From assembly GCA_964480425.1 (NCBI GenBank), contig CAYZPY010000037.1:1-18459 (forward strand): a stretch of DNA of 18,459 bases. Direction: 5' to 3'. The position numbers and the translations under genes are program-made. The DNA comes from CAYYMD01 sp964480425. GTDB lineage: Bacteria; Planctomycetota; Phycisphaerae; SM23-33. Under the pieces are notes generated by a model. The model did no database searches, was not told where the DNA came from, and saw only the letters and a program-made list of their open reading frames with translations. Of the stretch, positions 7,392 to 14,294 are shown one piece after another (positions within the stretch are counted from its first letter, which is position 1; each line of letters starts with the position of its first letter).

Positions 7392-8252
7392 CTATCGGTC
7401 CGCGTCGGTGTATCTGTCCGGAAGGTACTTGCGCCAGATTCGCATCGCAATGCCGGGCTTGCGGAAATGCCCGCCTTCGATTTTCTTCCTTTGGACGTTT
7501 CTGCACCCGTGGCGGCGAAGATAGCGGAACGCCGCCCAGGATTGGTTTTTTATCGGCAGCGGGTCGGCCTTGCCCCAGAATATGACAACGTTCTGTTCCT
7601 GCATTTTCGGGGTGATGGGAATTTTTTCGAGTATCTTAATGTCGCAGTTGCACGCCCGGGCGATGAGCAGGTTGAACCGCTCGGGATTGCGCAGACCGGT
7701 GTAATACAGCGGATACCCCCCTGCCGAAAAGCCCGTCAGCATTATCGCCTCGGCGTCAATGCGGTACTTTCGGCTCAGATGGTCGATCAGCGACAGTATG
7801 TTCCGCTCGTCCTTCTCCAGGTCCCTGTACCACAGCGCCTTTACCGTGGGCAAAATGCCCTGCACGCTGTAAAGGTACGGGGCGGCCACGATAAATCCGT
7901 TTTCCTCGGCGAGATTGCGCCACTCCATCTCCTGCCTCATCGGACCGTCCCACCCGTAAGTGCCGTGAAGCGTAACCACCATGGGCCAGGTCTTTTGATC
8001 GGTATAATTGCTGGGAACGTACAGCCAGTACCTGGCCCCGGTTTGCGGCTCGGTGAGGAATTCCGGGCTCGCCGGCGTGTCCAGGCGCTGGGTAACCGGG
8101 CAACCCGCCGTTAACAGCGCCAAAGCGCCTAAGAGCAGGCAAATCGCTCCGCTCCGAGGCAAGCCCCGTCCCCGGCGCCCGCCGAGGCGCGCAAACGCAC
8201 AGAACCTGCTGACGCGTGCGGGAGAATATTTATTTGCCGCGCAAAACTTCAT
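7392..8252 (-). CDS. Lipoprotein alpha/beta-hydrolase, probable esterase (PHB depolymerase/LpqC-like)
   Basis: This 286-residue protein is predicted to be exported and lipid-anchored. A hydrophobic segment (about 36-48) ends in LLTAGC, a lipobox-like site with Cys51; the n-region before it is unusually long and Arg-rich. The rest is an alpha/beta-hydrolase: oxyanion segment VTLHGTYGW, nucleophile elbow GFSAGG (Ser176), GKADPLP supplying the acid (Asp230) and EGGHF supplying the His (His262). This order and spacing match the single-domain polyester or feruloyl-type esterase families; the substrate cannot be predicted. An AAGGG lies just 3-4 bases before the ATG, so a later start is possible, but I found no better-placed one. 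It converges with the CvpA-like gene and diverges from the TIGR03790 gene, so it is probably expressed alone. Confidence 0.8.
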   Translation of the reverse strand: MKFCAANKYSPARVSRFCAFARLGGRRGRGLPRSGAICLLLGALALLTAGCPVTQRLDTPASPEFLTEPQTGARYWLYVPSNYTDQKTWPMVVTLHGTYGWDGPMRQEMEWRNLAEENGFIVAAPYLYSVQGILPTVKALWYRDLEKDERNILSLIDHLSRKYRIDAEAIMLTGFSAGGYPLYYTGLRNPERFNLLIARACNCDIKILEKIPITPKMQEQNVVIFWGKADPLPIKNQSWAAFRYLRRHGCRNVQRKKIEGGHFRKPGIAMRIWRKYLPDRYTDADR

Positions 8253-8378
8253 TTTCCCTTATCATAGAGTTATCGACAAAATTGCCGATTTACGTTCTGT
8301 ATACTAAGCGACGGAAGGATTGTTTTCAGGAATGTCTATCGCCGCAACCATTATACCCCAAGCCGCCACGGATTGAAA

Positions 8379-10043
8379 ATGCCCCATAACACGAAGACAA
8401 CGACAATAACGACGCTGTGTATTATGTTCGCCGTTTTTACCCTCCGGCCGCAGGACACCGGCGCACTTGAACCCCACGAGGTCCTAGTCGTGGCGAATTC
8501 CGCAAGCGGCGACTCGGTGGAACTGGCCGAGTACTACGCAAAGATGAGGGAAATTCCGCAGAAAAATATCGCGAAAATAAAGACCACCACACGTTACCAA
8601 GTGTCGCGCGAAAACTACGAAACGCAAATCCTGCTGGAACTGCGAAAACACATGCTCAAAAACGATTTGAGCGGCAAAATCCGTTGCGTGTGCCTCATGT
8701 GGGGCGTGCCCGTGCGCGTGGCCGGTCCTAAAAAGGCCGCCGGTGAAATCGGCAAGGTATTCAAACTCGCGGCACAAAGGGCTAAATACCGTCTTGCAAT
8801 CGATTACAAACTCATCGGCACAGTCGGAAGAAAGTTCCCCGCACCGCGCACCCAGGGGCTTCGGCCGATCGGTAATCTCTTCGAATCGCCTATGCCCGAG
8901 CCGTCCAAATCACTACTGGATAAAAAGGACCCGCAAAAGGACATCACCGGCGTGTTGGCGCGAAAGGAAGTGGACGCCGGGCTGATCAAGGACGCCGACC
9001 ACAAGCAAATTGCAATGCGTCAGCTTGCGGCCCTGCACATGGACATCTACGGAATAAAGGGCGCAATCCGGTTTCTCAAGGATCACGAGGTTCCCGGCGC
9101 GCCCGCCGTAGACGAACTGTCGAAGCGACTCGAAAAAGTTGAGAAGGAACTGGCTGAGATACGCAAATCCGACCTCACCGCCGAAAAAGCCGCCAAAAAG
9201 CTCGACCTTATGGAGCAGTCCGGCGGGGTATCGCTCATTTACTCCTACGCCGCCGAACAGGCCTCGAGGTTCCTGCCGAAACGCGCCGACGCCGCCGTGG
9301 ACAGCGAACTGGCACTTATGTGGTGGGGCGAATACAAAACTGACGGCCCGATTCTGAATCCGCTGCACTGGAAGACCGCCAGGAAATACCGGAACAAAAA
9401 GGTGCCGCCTGTCATGATGACAGCACGCATAGACGGCCCGGCGCCCGATGTGGCCAGGAACATCATCAACGACTCGGTCGCGGTTGAAAAAACCGGCCTG
9501 AGCGGCACGTTCTACATAGACATCGGCGGGCCCAAGCGCGCTCGCGAATACGACAGCCATTTGAAAAAACTGGAATCGTTCGTCAAAACAAACACGAAGA
9601 TAAACGTCGTGACAGAAGACACGTTCTCGGTCTTCAAACCGAATACCTGCCCCAACGCCGCGCTGTACTGCGGGTGGTACTCGCTGAAAAAATACGTACC
9701 CGCATTCACGTGGCGCCCCGGCGCGGTCGCGTGGCACATCGCCAGTTTCGAGGCCATGAACCTCCGCAACCCCGAAAGCGAAGAATGGTGTCCAAAAATG
9801 CTCCAGAACGGCGTGGCCGCAACCATCGGAGCCGTCAATGAGCCATACCTCGGTTCGTTCCCCCTGCCTGAACATTTCTTTCCCCTGCTGCTGACCGGTG
9901 AATGGACCGTGGCCGAGTGCTACTGGCGGACAAACCCCATGGTCAGCTGGCGGCAGACGCTCATCGCCGACCCGCTCTACAATCCCTTCGACGCCGAGTC
10001 ACAGTTGAAGCCCGACGCACTCCCCCCCGGCCTGGCGCCGTAA
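8379..10043 (+). CDS. TIGR03790-family exported protein of unknown function
   Basis: I recognise the N-terminal block VLVVANSASGDSVELAEYY, followed by the REIP and CLMWGVPVRV segments, as the TIGR03790 family, found in planctomycetes, verrucomicrobia, acidobacteria and deltaproteobacteria. Its biochemical role is unknown. The first 30 or so residues look like a signal peptide (hydrophobic ITTLCIMFAVFTL). The ATG at 8379 (554 residues) is preferred over the in-frame TTG at 8373 because the only ribosome-binding remnant, GGA at 8370-8372, is spaced for the ATG. The middle holds an insertion with a charged helix, likely a coiled coil, at about 244-270 (LSKRLEKVEKELAEIRKS). The family C-terminal block, with AAT.GAV.EPY and a terminal PL-rich segment, is present. 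There is no PEP-CTERM tail or second membrane helix. Confidence 0.85.
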   Translation: MPHNTKTTTITTLCIMFAVFTLRPQDTGALEPHEVLVVANSASGDSVELAEYYAKMREIPQKNIAKIKTTTRYQVSRENYETQILLELRKHMLKNDLSGKIRCVCLMWGVPVRVAGPKKAAGEIGKVFKLAAQRAKYRLAIDYKLIGTVGRKFPAPRTQGLRPIGNLFESPMPEPSKSLLDKKDPQKDITGVLARKEVDAGLIKDADHKQIAMRQLAALHMDIYGIKGAIRFLKDHEVPGAPAVDELSKRLEKVEKELAEIRKSDLTAEKAAKKLDLMEQSGGVSLIYSYAAEQASRFLPKRADAAVDSELALMWWGEYKTDGPILNPLHWKTARKYRNKKVPPVMMTARIDGPAPDVARNIINDSVAVEKTGLSGTFYIDIGGPKRAREYDSHLKKLESFVKTNTKINVVTEDTFSVFKPNTCPNAALYCGWYSLKKYVPAFTWRPGAVAWHIASFEAMNLRNPESEEWCPKMLQNGVAATIGAVNEPYLGSFPLPEHFFPLLLTGEWTVAECYWRTNPMVSWRQTLIADPLYNPFDAESQLKPDALPPGLAP

Positions 10044-10088
10044 ACGCGTGTCACGGCAGATTGCCCGTCCGGGTCCCGCACGTGAGTG

Positions 10089-10109
10089 TCGCGGGCTTCC
10101 AACCCGCGA
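10089..10109. repeat. GC hairpin repeat, REP-like
   Basis: A perfect 7-base inverted repeat, TCGCGGG and CCCGCGA, flanks the loop CTTCCAA. It sits in the 199-base gap between the convergent TIGR03790 and aldolase genes. Short hairpins of this 'GCGGGCTTCCA' kind resemble interspersed intergenic repeats I recall from planctomycete genomes. No T-run follows, so it is not a standard intrinsic terminator. Confidence 0.5.
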
Positions 10110-10143
10110 ATACCACTCGGCTGCGCTCTCGTAAATAGGCACG

Positions 10144-10161
10144 GCGGCGTTCCTACGCCGC
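10144..10161. repeat. Second GC hairpin repeat in the same gap
   Basis: GCGGCGT and ACGCCGC form a 7-base stem with the 4-base loop TCCT, 34 bases after the first hairpin. Both share a TTCC element at the loop (CTTCCAA and GTTCCTA), suggesting related repeat units. It could help to end transcription from either side. Confidence 0.45.
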
Positions 10162-10242
10162 TGCGCCTGTTAACAACTTTCTTTACAAATTATGCGAATT
10201 TACTGATTTGCCGATCGACTGATTAACGAATCAACCAGTCAA

Positions 10243-11262
10243 CTATTTATAAAAATCGACCATTTCCTTGCAGCTCTTGACGGGGATTTTACCGGCGTTG
10301 CCCGCCTGTCCGAATGCCTTCATCCGCGCCAGGCATACTTCCTTCATTGCCTCGCGCGCCGGTCCGAGATACTTGCGCGGGTCGAACTTCTCGGGCGTTT
10401 CGCTGAAGACCTTTCGAATCGCGCCGGTCATTGCCAGGCGGTTGTCGGTGTCGATGTTGACCTTCCGCACACCGTGCTTGATGCCCCGCTGGGCCTCCTC
10501 GACCGGAACGCCATAGGTCTGTGGGATTTCCCCGCCGTACTTGTTGATGATGTCCTGAAGTTCCTGCGGCACTGCCGAGGAACCGTGCATCACCAGGTGG
10601 GAATTGGGCAGGCGTTTGTGAATCTCCTCGATGAGGTCCATTTTGAGGACCTCGCCGGTTGGTTTCTTTTTGAACTTGTAAGCGCCGTGGCTGGTGCCTA
10701 TCGCCACGGCCAGGGCGTCCACGCCGGTTTCGGCGACGAACTGCTCTGCCTGGTCGGGGTCGGTCAGGTGCTTCTGCACCTCTTCCTCGGAGAGTCCGGC
10801 GCCGTGTCCGTCCTCGATGCCGCCAAGCGCGCCGATTTCGCCCTCAACCGTCACGCCCTTTGTGTGTGCCATCTCGACCACCTTCCGCGTGACCTCAACG
10901 TTATATTCGTAGGTGGACGGATTCTTGCCTTCTTCATCCAGCGAACCGTCCATCATAACGGAGGTAAAGCCCTGCTCAATGGCGCTGGCGCAGGTCTCGG
11001 GGGAGTTTCCGTGGTCCTGGTGCATGGCGATGGGTATATTCGGGTGCAGTTCCACCGCCGCCAGCATCAGGTGGCGCAGGTACGCGTCGTTGGAATACTT
11101 ACGAGCCCCCCGCGAGGCCTGCACAATTACCGGCGATTCGGTCTCCTCGGCGGCGGCCATTATCGCCTGTATCTGCTCCATGTTGTTGACGTTGAACGCC
11201 GCCAGACCGTAATCGTTCTGGGCCGCGTGATCCAGCAATATTCGCATCGGTACTAATGGCAT
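10243..11262 (-). CDS. fba: Class II fructose-1,6-bisphosphate aldolase
   Basis: This zinc-dependent aldolase cleaves fructose 1,6-bisphosphate to dihydroxyacetone phosphate and glyceraldehyde 3-phosphate, or joins them in gluconeogenesis. At 339 residues it has the length and N-terminus (MPLVPMRILLDHA, GLAAFNVNN) of the class II type B / 'Calvin cycle' subtype. Landmarks seen are MHQDHGN with catalytic Asp83 and zinc ligand His84, EGEIGALGG with a Glu metal ligand, GTSHGAYK with a His ligand, VMHGSSAVP with a third His, and VRKVNIDTDNRLA for phosphate binding. An AAAGGA ribosome-binding site lies 8 bases before the ATG. It is the last of three co-directional genes and has its own promoter candidate. 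No RuBisCO or phosphoribulokinase is in the window, so the subtype name does not imply carbon fixation. Confidence 0.96.
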   Translation of the reverse strand: MPLVPMRILLDHAAQNDYGLAAFNVNNMEQIQAIMAAAEETESPVIVQASRGARKYSNDAYLRHLMLAAVELHPNIPIAMHQDHGNSPETCASAIEQGFTSVMMDGSLDEEGKNPSTYEYNVEVTRKVVEMAHTKGVTVEGEIGALGGIEDGHGAGLSEEEVQKHLTDPDQAEQFVAETGVDALAVAIGTSHGAYKFKKKPTGEVLKMDLIEEIHKRLPNSHLVMHGSSAVPQELQDIINKYGGEIPQTYGVPVEEAQRGIKHGVRKVNIDTDNRLAMTGAIRKVFSETPEKFDPRKYLGPAREAMKEVCLARMKAFGQAGNAGKIPVKSCKEMVDFYK

Positions 11263-11329
11263 TTCATAGTCCTTTCATGTCAGAAGAACAAAAAATCTCT
11301 CCAAACCGGCGTGAAACCCGGAAATCAGG

Positions 11330-11335
11330 ATTATA
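11330..11335 (-). promoter_or_regulatory. Candidate -10 element of an fba promoter
   Basis: A perfect TATAAT on the minus strand lies 68 bases before the aldolase start, in the 112-base gap after the epimerase gene. The best -35 at 17-base spacing (TTCTAC) is poor, so this is weak evidence for an internal promoter. Confidence 0.35.
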
Positions 11336-11374
11336 TGCGCCGCGTACGGCCTGTAGAAGTCTTTTTTAACCTTT

Positions 11375-12067
11375 TTAGACCTCGACGCACGCCTGGTCCG
11401 CAACCACCTCGGGGGGTATGCCGATGTCCGCAAGCACCACCCGCCCGGTGTATTCCTGCGCGCCCGGCTGATCGAAGCCCTTTTTCACCGCAACGAAGGT
11501 AACTGTCATCTTCGCCCGCACGGCGGGTCCTTCGGCCCGGCCGGTGTCACAGTCCAGGCCCGTCGGCACGTCCACGCTCACCACCGTCGCGCCGTGCCGC
11601 CCGGCCGCGTTTAACTGCTGAACCCACTGGGCCAAAGTCCCCTTCAGGGCGCCGGTTACGCCCGTGCCGCCAAGCGCGTCAACGACAAGGTCGTATCCGC
11701 CCAGTGTCTCGCCCAGAGAGGAAATCTTATCCTCGTTAGGCGCCTTTATCGGCAGCAACATCGCCTCGATAATCTTGAGGTTAATCTCCGCGTCGCCTTT
11801 TATCTTCCGGCGAGATGCCGCCAGAAACACTTCCACCTCCACCCCGAGGCGCACAAGATGGCGCGCGATAACGAATCCGTCGCCGGCGTTGTTGCCCGAG
11901 CCCGCCGCTACTGCCACCTTCCTGCCGCTGGCACCGCCGAGAAAATCCGCTATCGCCTCGGCGGCGTTACGTCCGGCGTTCTCCATCAGCACAACGCCGG
12001 GTATTTGCAGTTTTTCTATGGCGTACCGGTCTATCCGGCGGACCTGCTCGCGCGTAAGGGATTTCAT
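11375..12067 (-). CDS. nnrE: NAD(P)H-hydrate epimerase (YjeF N-terminal domain, stand-alone)
   Basis: This 230-residue protein matches the N-terminal half of YjeF. It interconverts the R and S epimers of damaged NADHX and NADPHX so that a dehydratase can repair them. Landmarks are the start SLTREQVRRID, MENAGRNAA, the nucleotide-site loop AGSGNNAGDGFV, the catalytic-site segment DALGGTGVTG, and SVDVPTGLDCDTG, which carries the usual Asp. The frame is open further upstream into trxA, but the start at 12067 is chosen because MKSLTREQ is the family N-terminus and everything before it is trxA read in another frame. The ADP-dependent dehydratase half (NnrD), often fused, is missing here and must be elsewhere. 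The gene starts 41 bases after trxA ends, so they are probably cotranscribed. Confidence 0.93.
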   Translation of the reverse strand: MKSLTREQVRRIDRYAIEKLQIPGVVLMENAGRNAAEAIADFLGGASGRKVAVAAGSGNNAGDGFVIARHLVRLGVEVEVFLAASRRKIKGDAEINLKIIEAMLLPIKAPNEDKISSLGETLGGYDLVVDALGGTGVTGALKGTLAQWVQQLNAAGRHGATVVSVDVPTGLDCDTGRAEGPAVRAKMTVTFVAVKKGFDQPGAQEYTGRVVLADIGIPPEVVADQACVEV

Positions 12068-12108
12068 GGTAAATGCTCTTATTCTGCGGATACGCGGATA
12101 CGAAGGAA

Positions 12109-12438
12109 TCAGCCAAGAACATCGTCTATGTCGGACTTCAGTTCCGGTTTCTGTCTGAGCCCGACTATTTTTTTGGCGGGCTTTCCGTCCTTGAAAATCA
12201 TCAGTGTCGGGATGGCGCTGATTCCGTACTTCATTGCCGTGTCGCGGCACGAATCGCAGTCCACCTTGGCGATCTTCAGCTTGTCGCCGTATTCTTCGGC
12301 CAGTTCGTCCACTATGGGCTCGACCATTTTGCATGGCATGCACCACTCGGCCCAGAAATCGACCAACACCGGCACGTCCGATTCAAGCACTTCCTGCTGG
12401 AAGTTGTCGTCCGTTACTTCGATTGCATTTTCCGCCAT
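12109..12438 (-). CDS. trxA: Thioredoxin with CMPC active site
   Basis: This 109-residue cytoplasmic thioredoxin reduces protein disulfides. It has the classic order: DDNFQQEVL, VLVDFWAEWC leading into the active site WCMPCK, KVDCD, the cis-proline loop ISAIPT and the GKPAKKIVG end. The active-site dipeptide is Met-Pro in place of the usual Gly-Pro, a variant seen in some bacterial thioredoxins that may shift redox potential. Two ATGs are adjacent (12441 and 12438). The second is preferred because the AAGGAG ribosome-binding site is 6 bases before it and only 3 before the first. A consensus-like promoter with an overlapping inverted repeat precedes the gene, and nnrE follows. No thioredoxin reductase is in the window. 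Confidence 0.95.
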   Translation of the reverse strand: MAENAIEVTDDNFQQEVLESDVPVLVDFWAEWCMPCKMVEPIVDELAEEYGDKLKIAKVDCDSCRDTAMKYGISAIPTLMIFKDGKPAKKIVGLRQKPELKSDIDDVLG

Positions 12439-12444
12439 CATACT

Positions 12445-12450
12445 CTCCTT
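12445..12450 (-). promoter_or_regulatory. trxA ribosome-binding site
   Basis: AAGGAG on the minus strand. Its spacing decides between the two consecutive ATG codons, favouring the second (12438). Confidence 0.7.
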
Positions 12451-12490
12451 GTTCGTGTTATTAAATTTTCCGTCCCGGCGGCGCCCGAGA

Positions 12491-12508
12491 GTCTACCAAA
12501 TAGTAGAC
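12491..12508. promoter_or_regulatory. Inverted repeat overlapping the trxA -10, possible operator
   Basis: GTCTAC and GTAGAC form a perfect 6-base inverted repeat with a 6-base spacer. The repeat covers the -10 element and the predicted start point of the trxA promoter. The position suits a repressor site; no regulator gene lies nearby to assign to it. Confidence 0.35.
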
Positions 12509-12528
12509 ATCAGCAAGGCCACTGTCAA
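12500..12528 (-). promoter_or_regulatory. trxA promoter candidate
   Basis: On the minus strand a perfect -35 TTGACA (12528-12523) is followed after the ideal 17 bases by TACTAT (12505-12500), four of six to the -10 consensus. Transcription would start near 12493, about 55 bases before the trxA start. Confidence 0.55.
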
Positions 12529-12692
12529 ACAGAGCGAAAAATTCCCGCAGATTATCCCCCGTCCATTTGTTTTGGCGGATTTTGAATCTTACCTTACCAC
12601 TGAACACGGAGGAAAACTCCAAAGTCGGCAGAGTCTCAAGGAGGACGCTGCTGGAAAATCTCAATATCGCACTTGGCTAAAGGAGGCCAAAA

Positions 12693-13307
12693 ATGAAAAA
12701 CTTTACCCTCATCGCAATCGCTGTGTGTGTTCTCGCCGCAATGTCGCTTCCGGTCCGCGCCGACATGATGTCGTATAACGGTCTGGGACTCAATAAAACC
12801 ATCACAATCCATAAGTCCATATTTTTCGGGATTATAGATTGGGACAAGACGACCCCGGCCGGTCAACTGTCGATAACGTACAAGGATCAGGATTTCGACA
12901 CCTACTGCGTGGATATCTACAACTACATCGGCTCGGGAAATGTCACAGAAAAGCCCATAACCAGCATCAACAACGGTCTCGCCGCCGGATGGCTCTGGCT
13001 GAACCACGCGCACCTGGTCGACACCGACACCTACGCCGCCTCGCTCCAGTCGGCAATCTGGGAGGTCATCTACGAATCCCACGGCTGGGACGTTACCAAC
13101 GGTAATTTCTACATCACCGGGAACAACGACGTCGCCGCCGGCGCAAACGACCTTCTTAACTCCATTCCGGACAACCCCGAAGCCCCGGGTATGGTCGTGC
13201 TCCACAGCCCATGCAAACAGGACGTGCTCATTCCCGAGCCCGGCACGCTTATACTGCTTGCCTCCGGTGGTATCGGAATAGTCTTTCGAAAAGTACGCCG
13301 TTCGTAG
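12693..13307 (+). CDS. PEP-CTERM surface protein with thioester-type domain
   Basis: This 204-residue secreted protein is preceded by a near-perfect AAAGGAGG 6 bases before the ATG, suggesting high translation. A signal peptide covers residues 1-23 (cleavage after VRA). The C-terminus is a PEP-CTERM sorting signal: IPEPGT at 180-185, a hydrophobic helix LILLASGGIGIVF, and a basic end RKVRRS. Such proteins are cut and anchored or released by exosortase. The mature part has TYCVDIYNY (Cys72) and SLQSAIWEVIYE (Gln119). This pair fits the Cys and Gln motifs of thioester domains, in which a Cys-Gln bond forms a reactive adhesive group. That assignment is based on motifs, not a search. A strong terminator follows, so the gene is monocistronic. 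No exosortase gene is in the window. Confidence 0.85.
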   Translation: MKNFTLIAIAVCVLAAMSLPVRADMMSYNGLGLNKTITIHKSIFFGIIDWDKTTPAGQLSITYKDQDFDTYCVDIYNYIGSGNVTEKPITSINNGLAAGWLWLNHAHLVDTDTYAASLQSAIWEVIYESHGWDVTNGNFYITGNNDVAAGANDLLNSIPDNPEAPGMVVLHSPCKQDVLIPEPGTLILLASGGIGIVFRKVRRS

Positions 13308-13367
13308 ATTGTCTTAACCTGAGGCCGATATTTTAAGCCCCGACGTGCGTCGGTGTACCTTCGCCTG

Positions 13368-13403
13368 ACCGCCTCGGTTCGCACGAACCGGGGCGGTATT
13401 TTT
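13368..13403 (+). terminator. Rho-independent terminator of the PEP-CTERM gene
   Basis: ACCGCC-T-CGGTTC pairs with GAACCG-G-GGCGGT around the loop GCAC, giving a stem of 12 Watson-Crick pairs plus one G-U (13368-13397). It is followed by ATTTTT. It lies about 60 bases after the stop of the PEP-CTERM gene. There is no T-run on the other strand, so it acts on plus-strand transcripts. Confidence 0.85.
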
Positions 13404-13486
13404 ATATACCTCACCCGACCCGACGCAAACCGGCGCCGTTGCGGACACTCCCGCCGGTAAATAATAAATCCCCGAATTGAATATTC

Positions 13487-13570
13487 TGGCCCGGGCGGGA
13501 TTCGAACCCGCACGACCCGAAGGTCAGGGGATTTTAAGTCCCCAGCGTCTGCCTGTTCCGCCACCGGGCC
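13487..13570 (-). tRNA. tRNA-Leu (anticodon UAA)
   Basis: This 84-base gene folds as a class II tRNA. The acceptor stem is GGCCCGG with CCGGGCC. The D-arm reads GCGGAACAGGCAGACGC. The anticodon stem GGGGA/UCCCC encloses the loop CUUAAAA with anticodon UAA. The long variable arm is GACC-UUCG-GGUC, and the T-arm is GCGGG-UUCGAAU-CCCGC. The discriminator base is A and no CCA is encoded. Class II shape, anticodon and A73 all fit leucine. A TATTAT 11-16 bases upstream of the tRNA 5' end (minus strand, 13586-13581) could be its -10 element, but no good -35 was found. Confidence 0.95.
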
Positions 13571-13742
13571 CGCGGATGGGATAATAAACTATCTCCATGC
13601 GACTGCGATTACAATTCTACAAAATATATCCGCCGCCCAAAACAATCAGGTGACGTCAGCACCGACGGGGTTGCTATCGGCCCGCATGGCGAGTACCCTT
13701 AAGCGAAAAGACCGGTAAGTACGATCCTTCGGAGACACGATT
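13571..13742 (+). other. Leader region before the response-regulator gene, possible RNA structure
   Basis: No gene is visible. Upstream of the receiver gene, GGGT (13668-13671) can pair with ACCC (13695-13698), enclosing GCTAT (13673-13677) paired with ATGGC (13686-13690). TGACGTCA at 13651-13658 is a perfect 8-base palindrome. I could not match this to a known riboswitch; chance structure is possible in GC-rich DNA. Confidence 0.25.
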
Positions 13743-14243
13743 ATGCCAAAAACAAAGGAACCGAAATCAGCGTCCGAGGAAGAGCGAGAAAAAATCGCCT
13801 CCAGCCGAATACTGGTCGTTGACGACAACACGCAGAATCTGGAACTTCTCGTGGCCTACCTTGAAGACCTCGGCGGGCATGTCGAAACCGCTGCCGACGG
13901 AATCGAGGCGCTTCAAAAAGTCCGCGCCGCGCCGTTCGATCTTATTCTGCTGGACATAATGATGCCAAGGATGAGCGGGTTCGAGGTTTGCAGAAAACTC
14001 AAGTCCGACCCCAAAACGCGGGACATTCCCATAATCATGGTCACCGCCCTTAACGAACTGTCCGACATCGAACAGGGCGTCGAGTCGGGCACGGACGATT
14101 TCATATCCAAGCCGGTCAACCGCCTTGAGTTGCTCACCCGCGTACGGAGTCTTCTGCGTGTCAGCCACCTCAAGACAGAACTCGACAGGGCGCTGGCGTA
14201 CCTGGACGAAGTTGACAGACACGCAAAGGAACCACAGGATTAG
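13743..14243 (+). CDS. Single-domain response regulator (receiver domain)
   Basis: This 166-residue cytoplasmic protein consists of one CheY-like receiver domain (about 21-140) with a short charged N-terminus and a C-terminal helix (about 143-166, possibly a coiled coil). Receiver residues are complete: the acidic pair Asp27-Asp28 in VVDDN, the phosphoacceptor Asp71 in LLDIMMPRMSG, Thr101 in MVTA and Lys123 in SKPV. The closest style is the PleD or Cph2-type receiver (ILVVDDNTQNLELL, VRSLLR), but no GGDEF or other output domain follows. It therefore probably signals by protein contact, like a CheY or a phosphorelay intermediate. A GGAG lies 8 bases before the ATG. No histidine kinase is nearby; the M16 protease gene starts 51 bases later, so cotranscription is possible. 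Confidence 0.93.
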   Translation: MPKTKEPKSASEEEREKIASSRILVVDDNTQNLELLVAYLEDLGGHVETAADGIEALQKVRAAPFDLILLDIMMPRMSGFEVCRKLKSDPKTRDIPIIMVTALNELSDIEQGVESGTDDFISKPVNRLELLTRVRSLLRVSHLKTELDRALAYLDEVDRHAKEPQD

Positions 14244-14282
14244 TTCGCTCACGGCATGCCGCGGGCCTGTGCCCTCCAACCC

Positions 14283-14287
14283 AGGAG
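14283..14287 (+). promoter_or_regulatory. Ribosome-binding site that sets the M16 protease start
   Basis: AGGAG is 7 bases before the ATG at 14295. The upstream in-frame ATG at 14256 has no such site and would put 13 non-hydrophobic residues before the lipoprotein signal. Confidence 0.75.
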
Positions 14288-14294
14288 TATCCCG

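Noticed and set aside
7369..7392. Inverted repeat GGCGCG and CGCGCC between the CvpA-like and esterase genes
   Set aside because: The 12-base loop and lack of a T-run make it weak as a terminator, although it lies between convergent genes.
8281..8305. TTGCCG and TATACT before the TIGR03790 gene as a promoter
   Set aside because: The spacer is only 12 bases, too short for a sigma-70 promoter, and no better pair was found.
12068..12346. Upstream extension of the nnrE frame
   Set aside because: It lies almost wholly inside trxA in another frame, and the family N-terminus begins at 12067.
12571..12590. Possible sigma-54 promoter before the PEP-CTERM gene (TTTGGCGGAT then TTTGAAT)
   Set aside because: PEP-CTERM genes can have sigma-54 promoters, but the GC dinucleotide expected ten bases after the GG is absent here.
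12461..12664. A 67-codon minus-strand frame between trxA and the PEP-CTERM gene
   Set aside because: It starts at TTG without a ribosome-binding site, has no recognisable domain and contains the trxA promoter candidate.
13340..13353. Hairpin CCGAC-GTGC-GTCGG after the PEP-CTERM gene
   Set aside because: A short stem with no T-run on either side; the strong terminator just downstream explains termination better.
13109..13564. A 151-codon minus-strand frame beginning MAEQADAGDLKSP
   Set aside because: It is the tRNA-Leu gene read as protein, continuing through the terminator into the antisense of the PEP-CTERM gene. This is a well-known annotation artefact.
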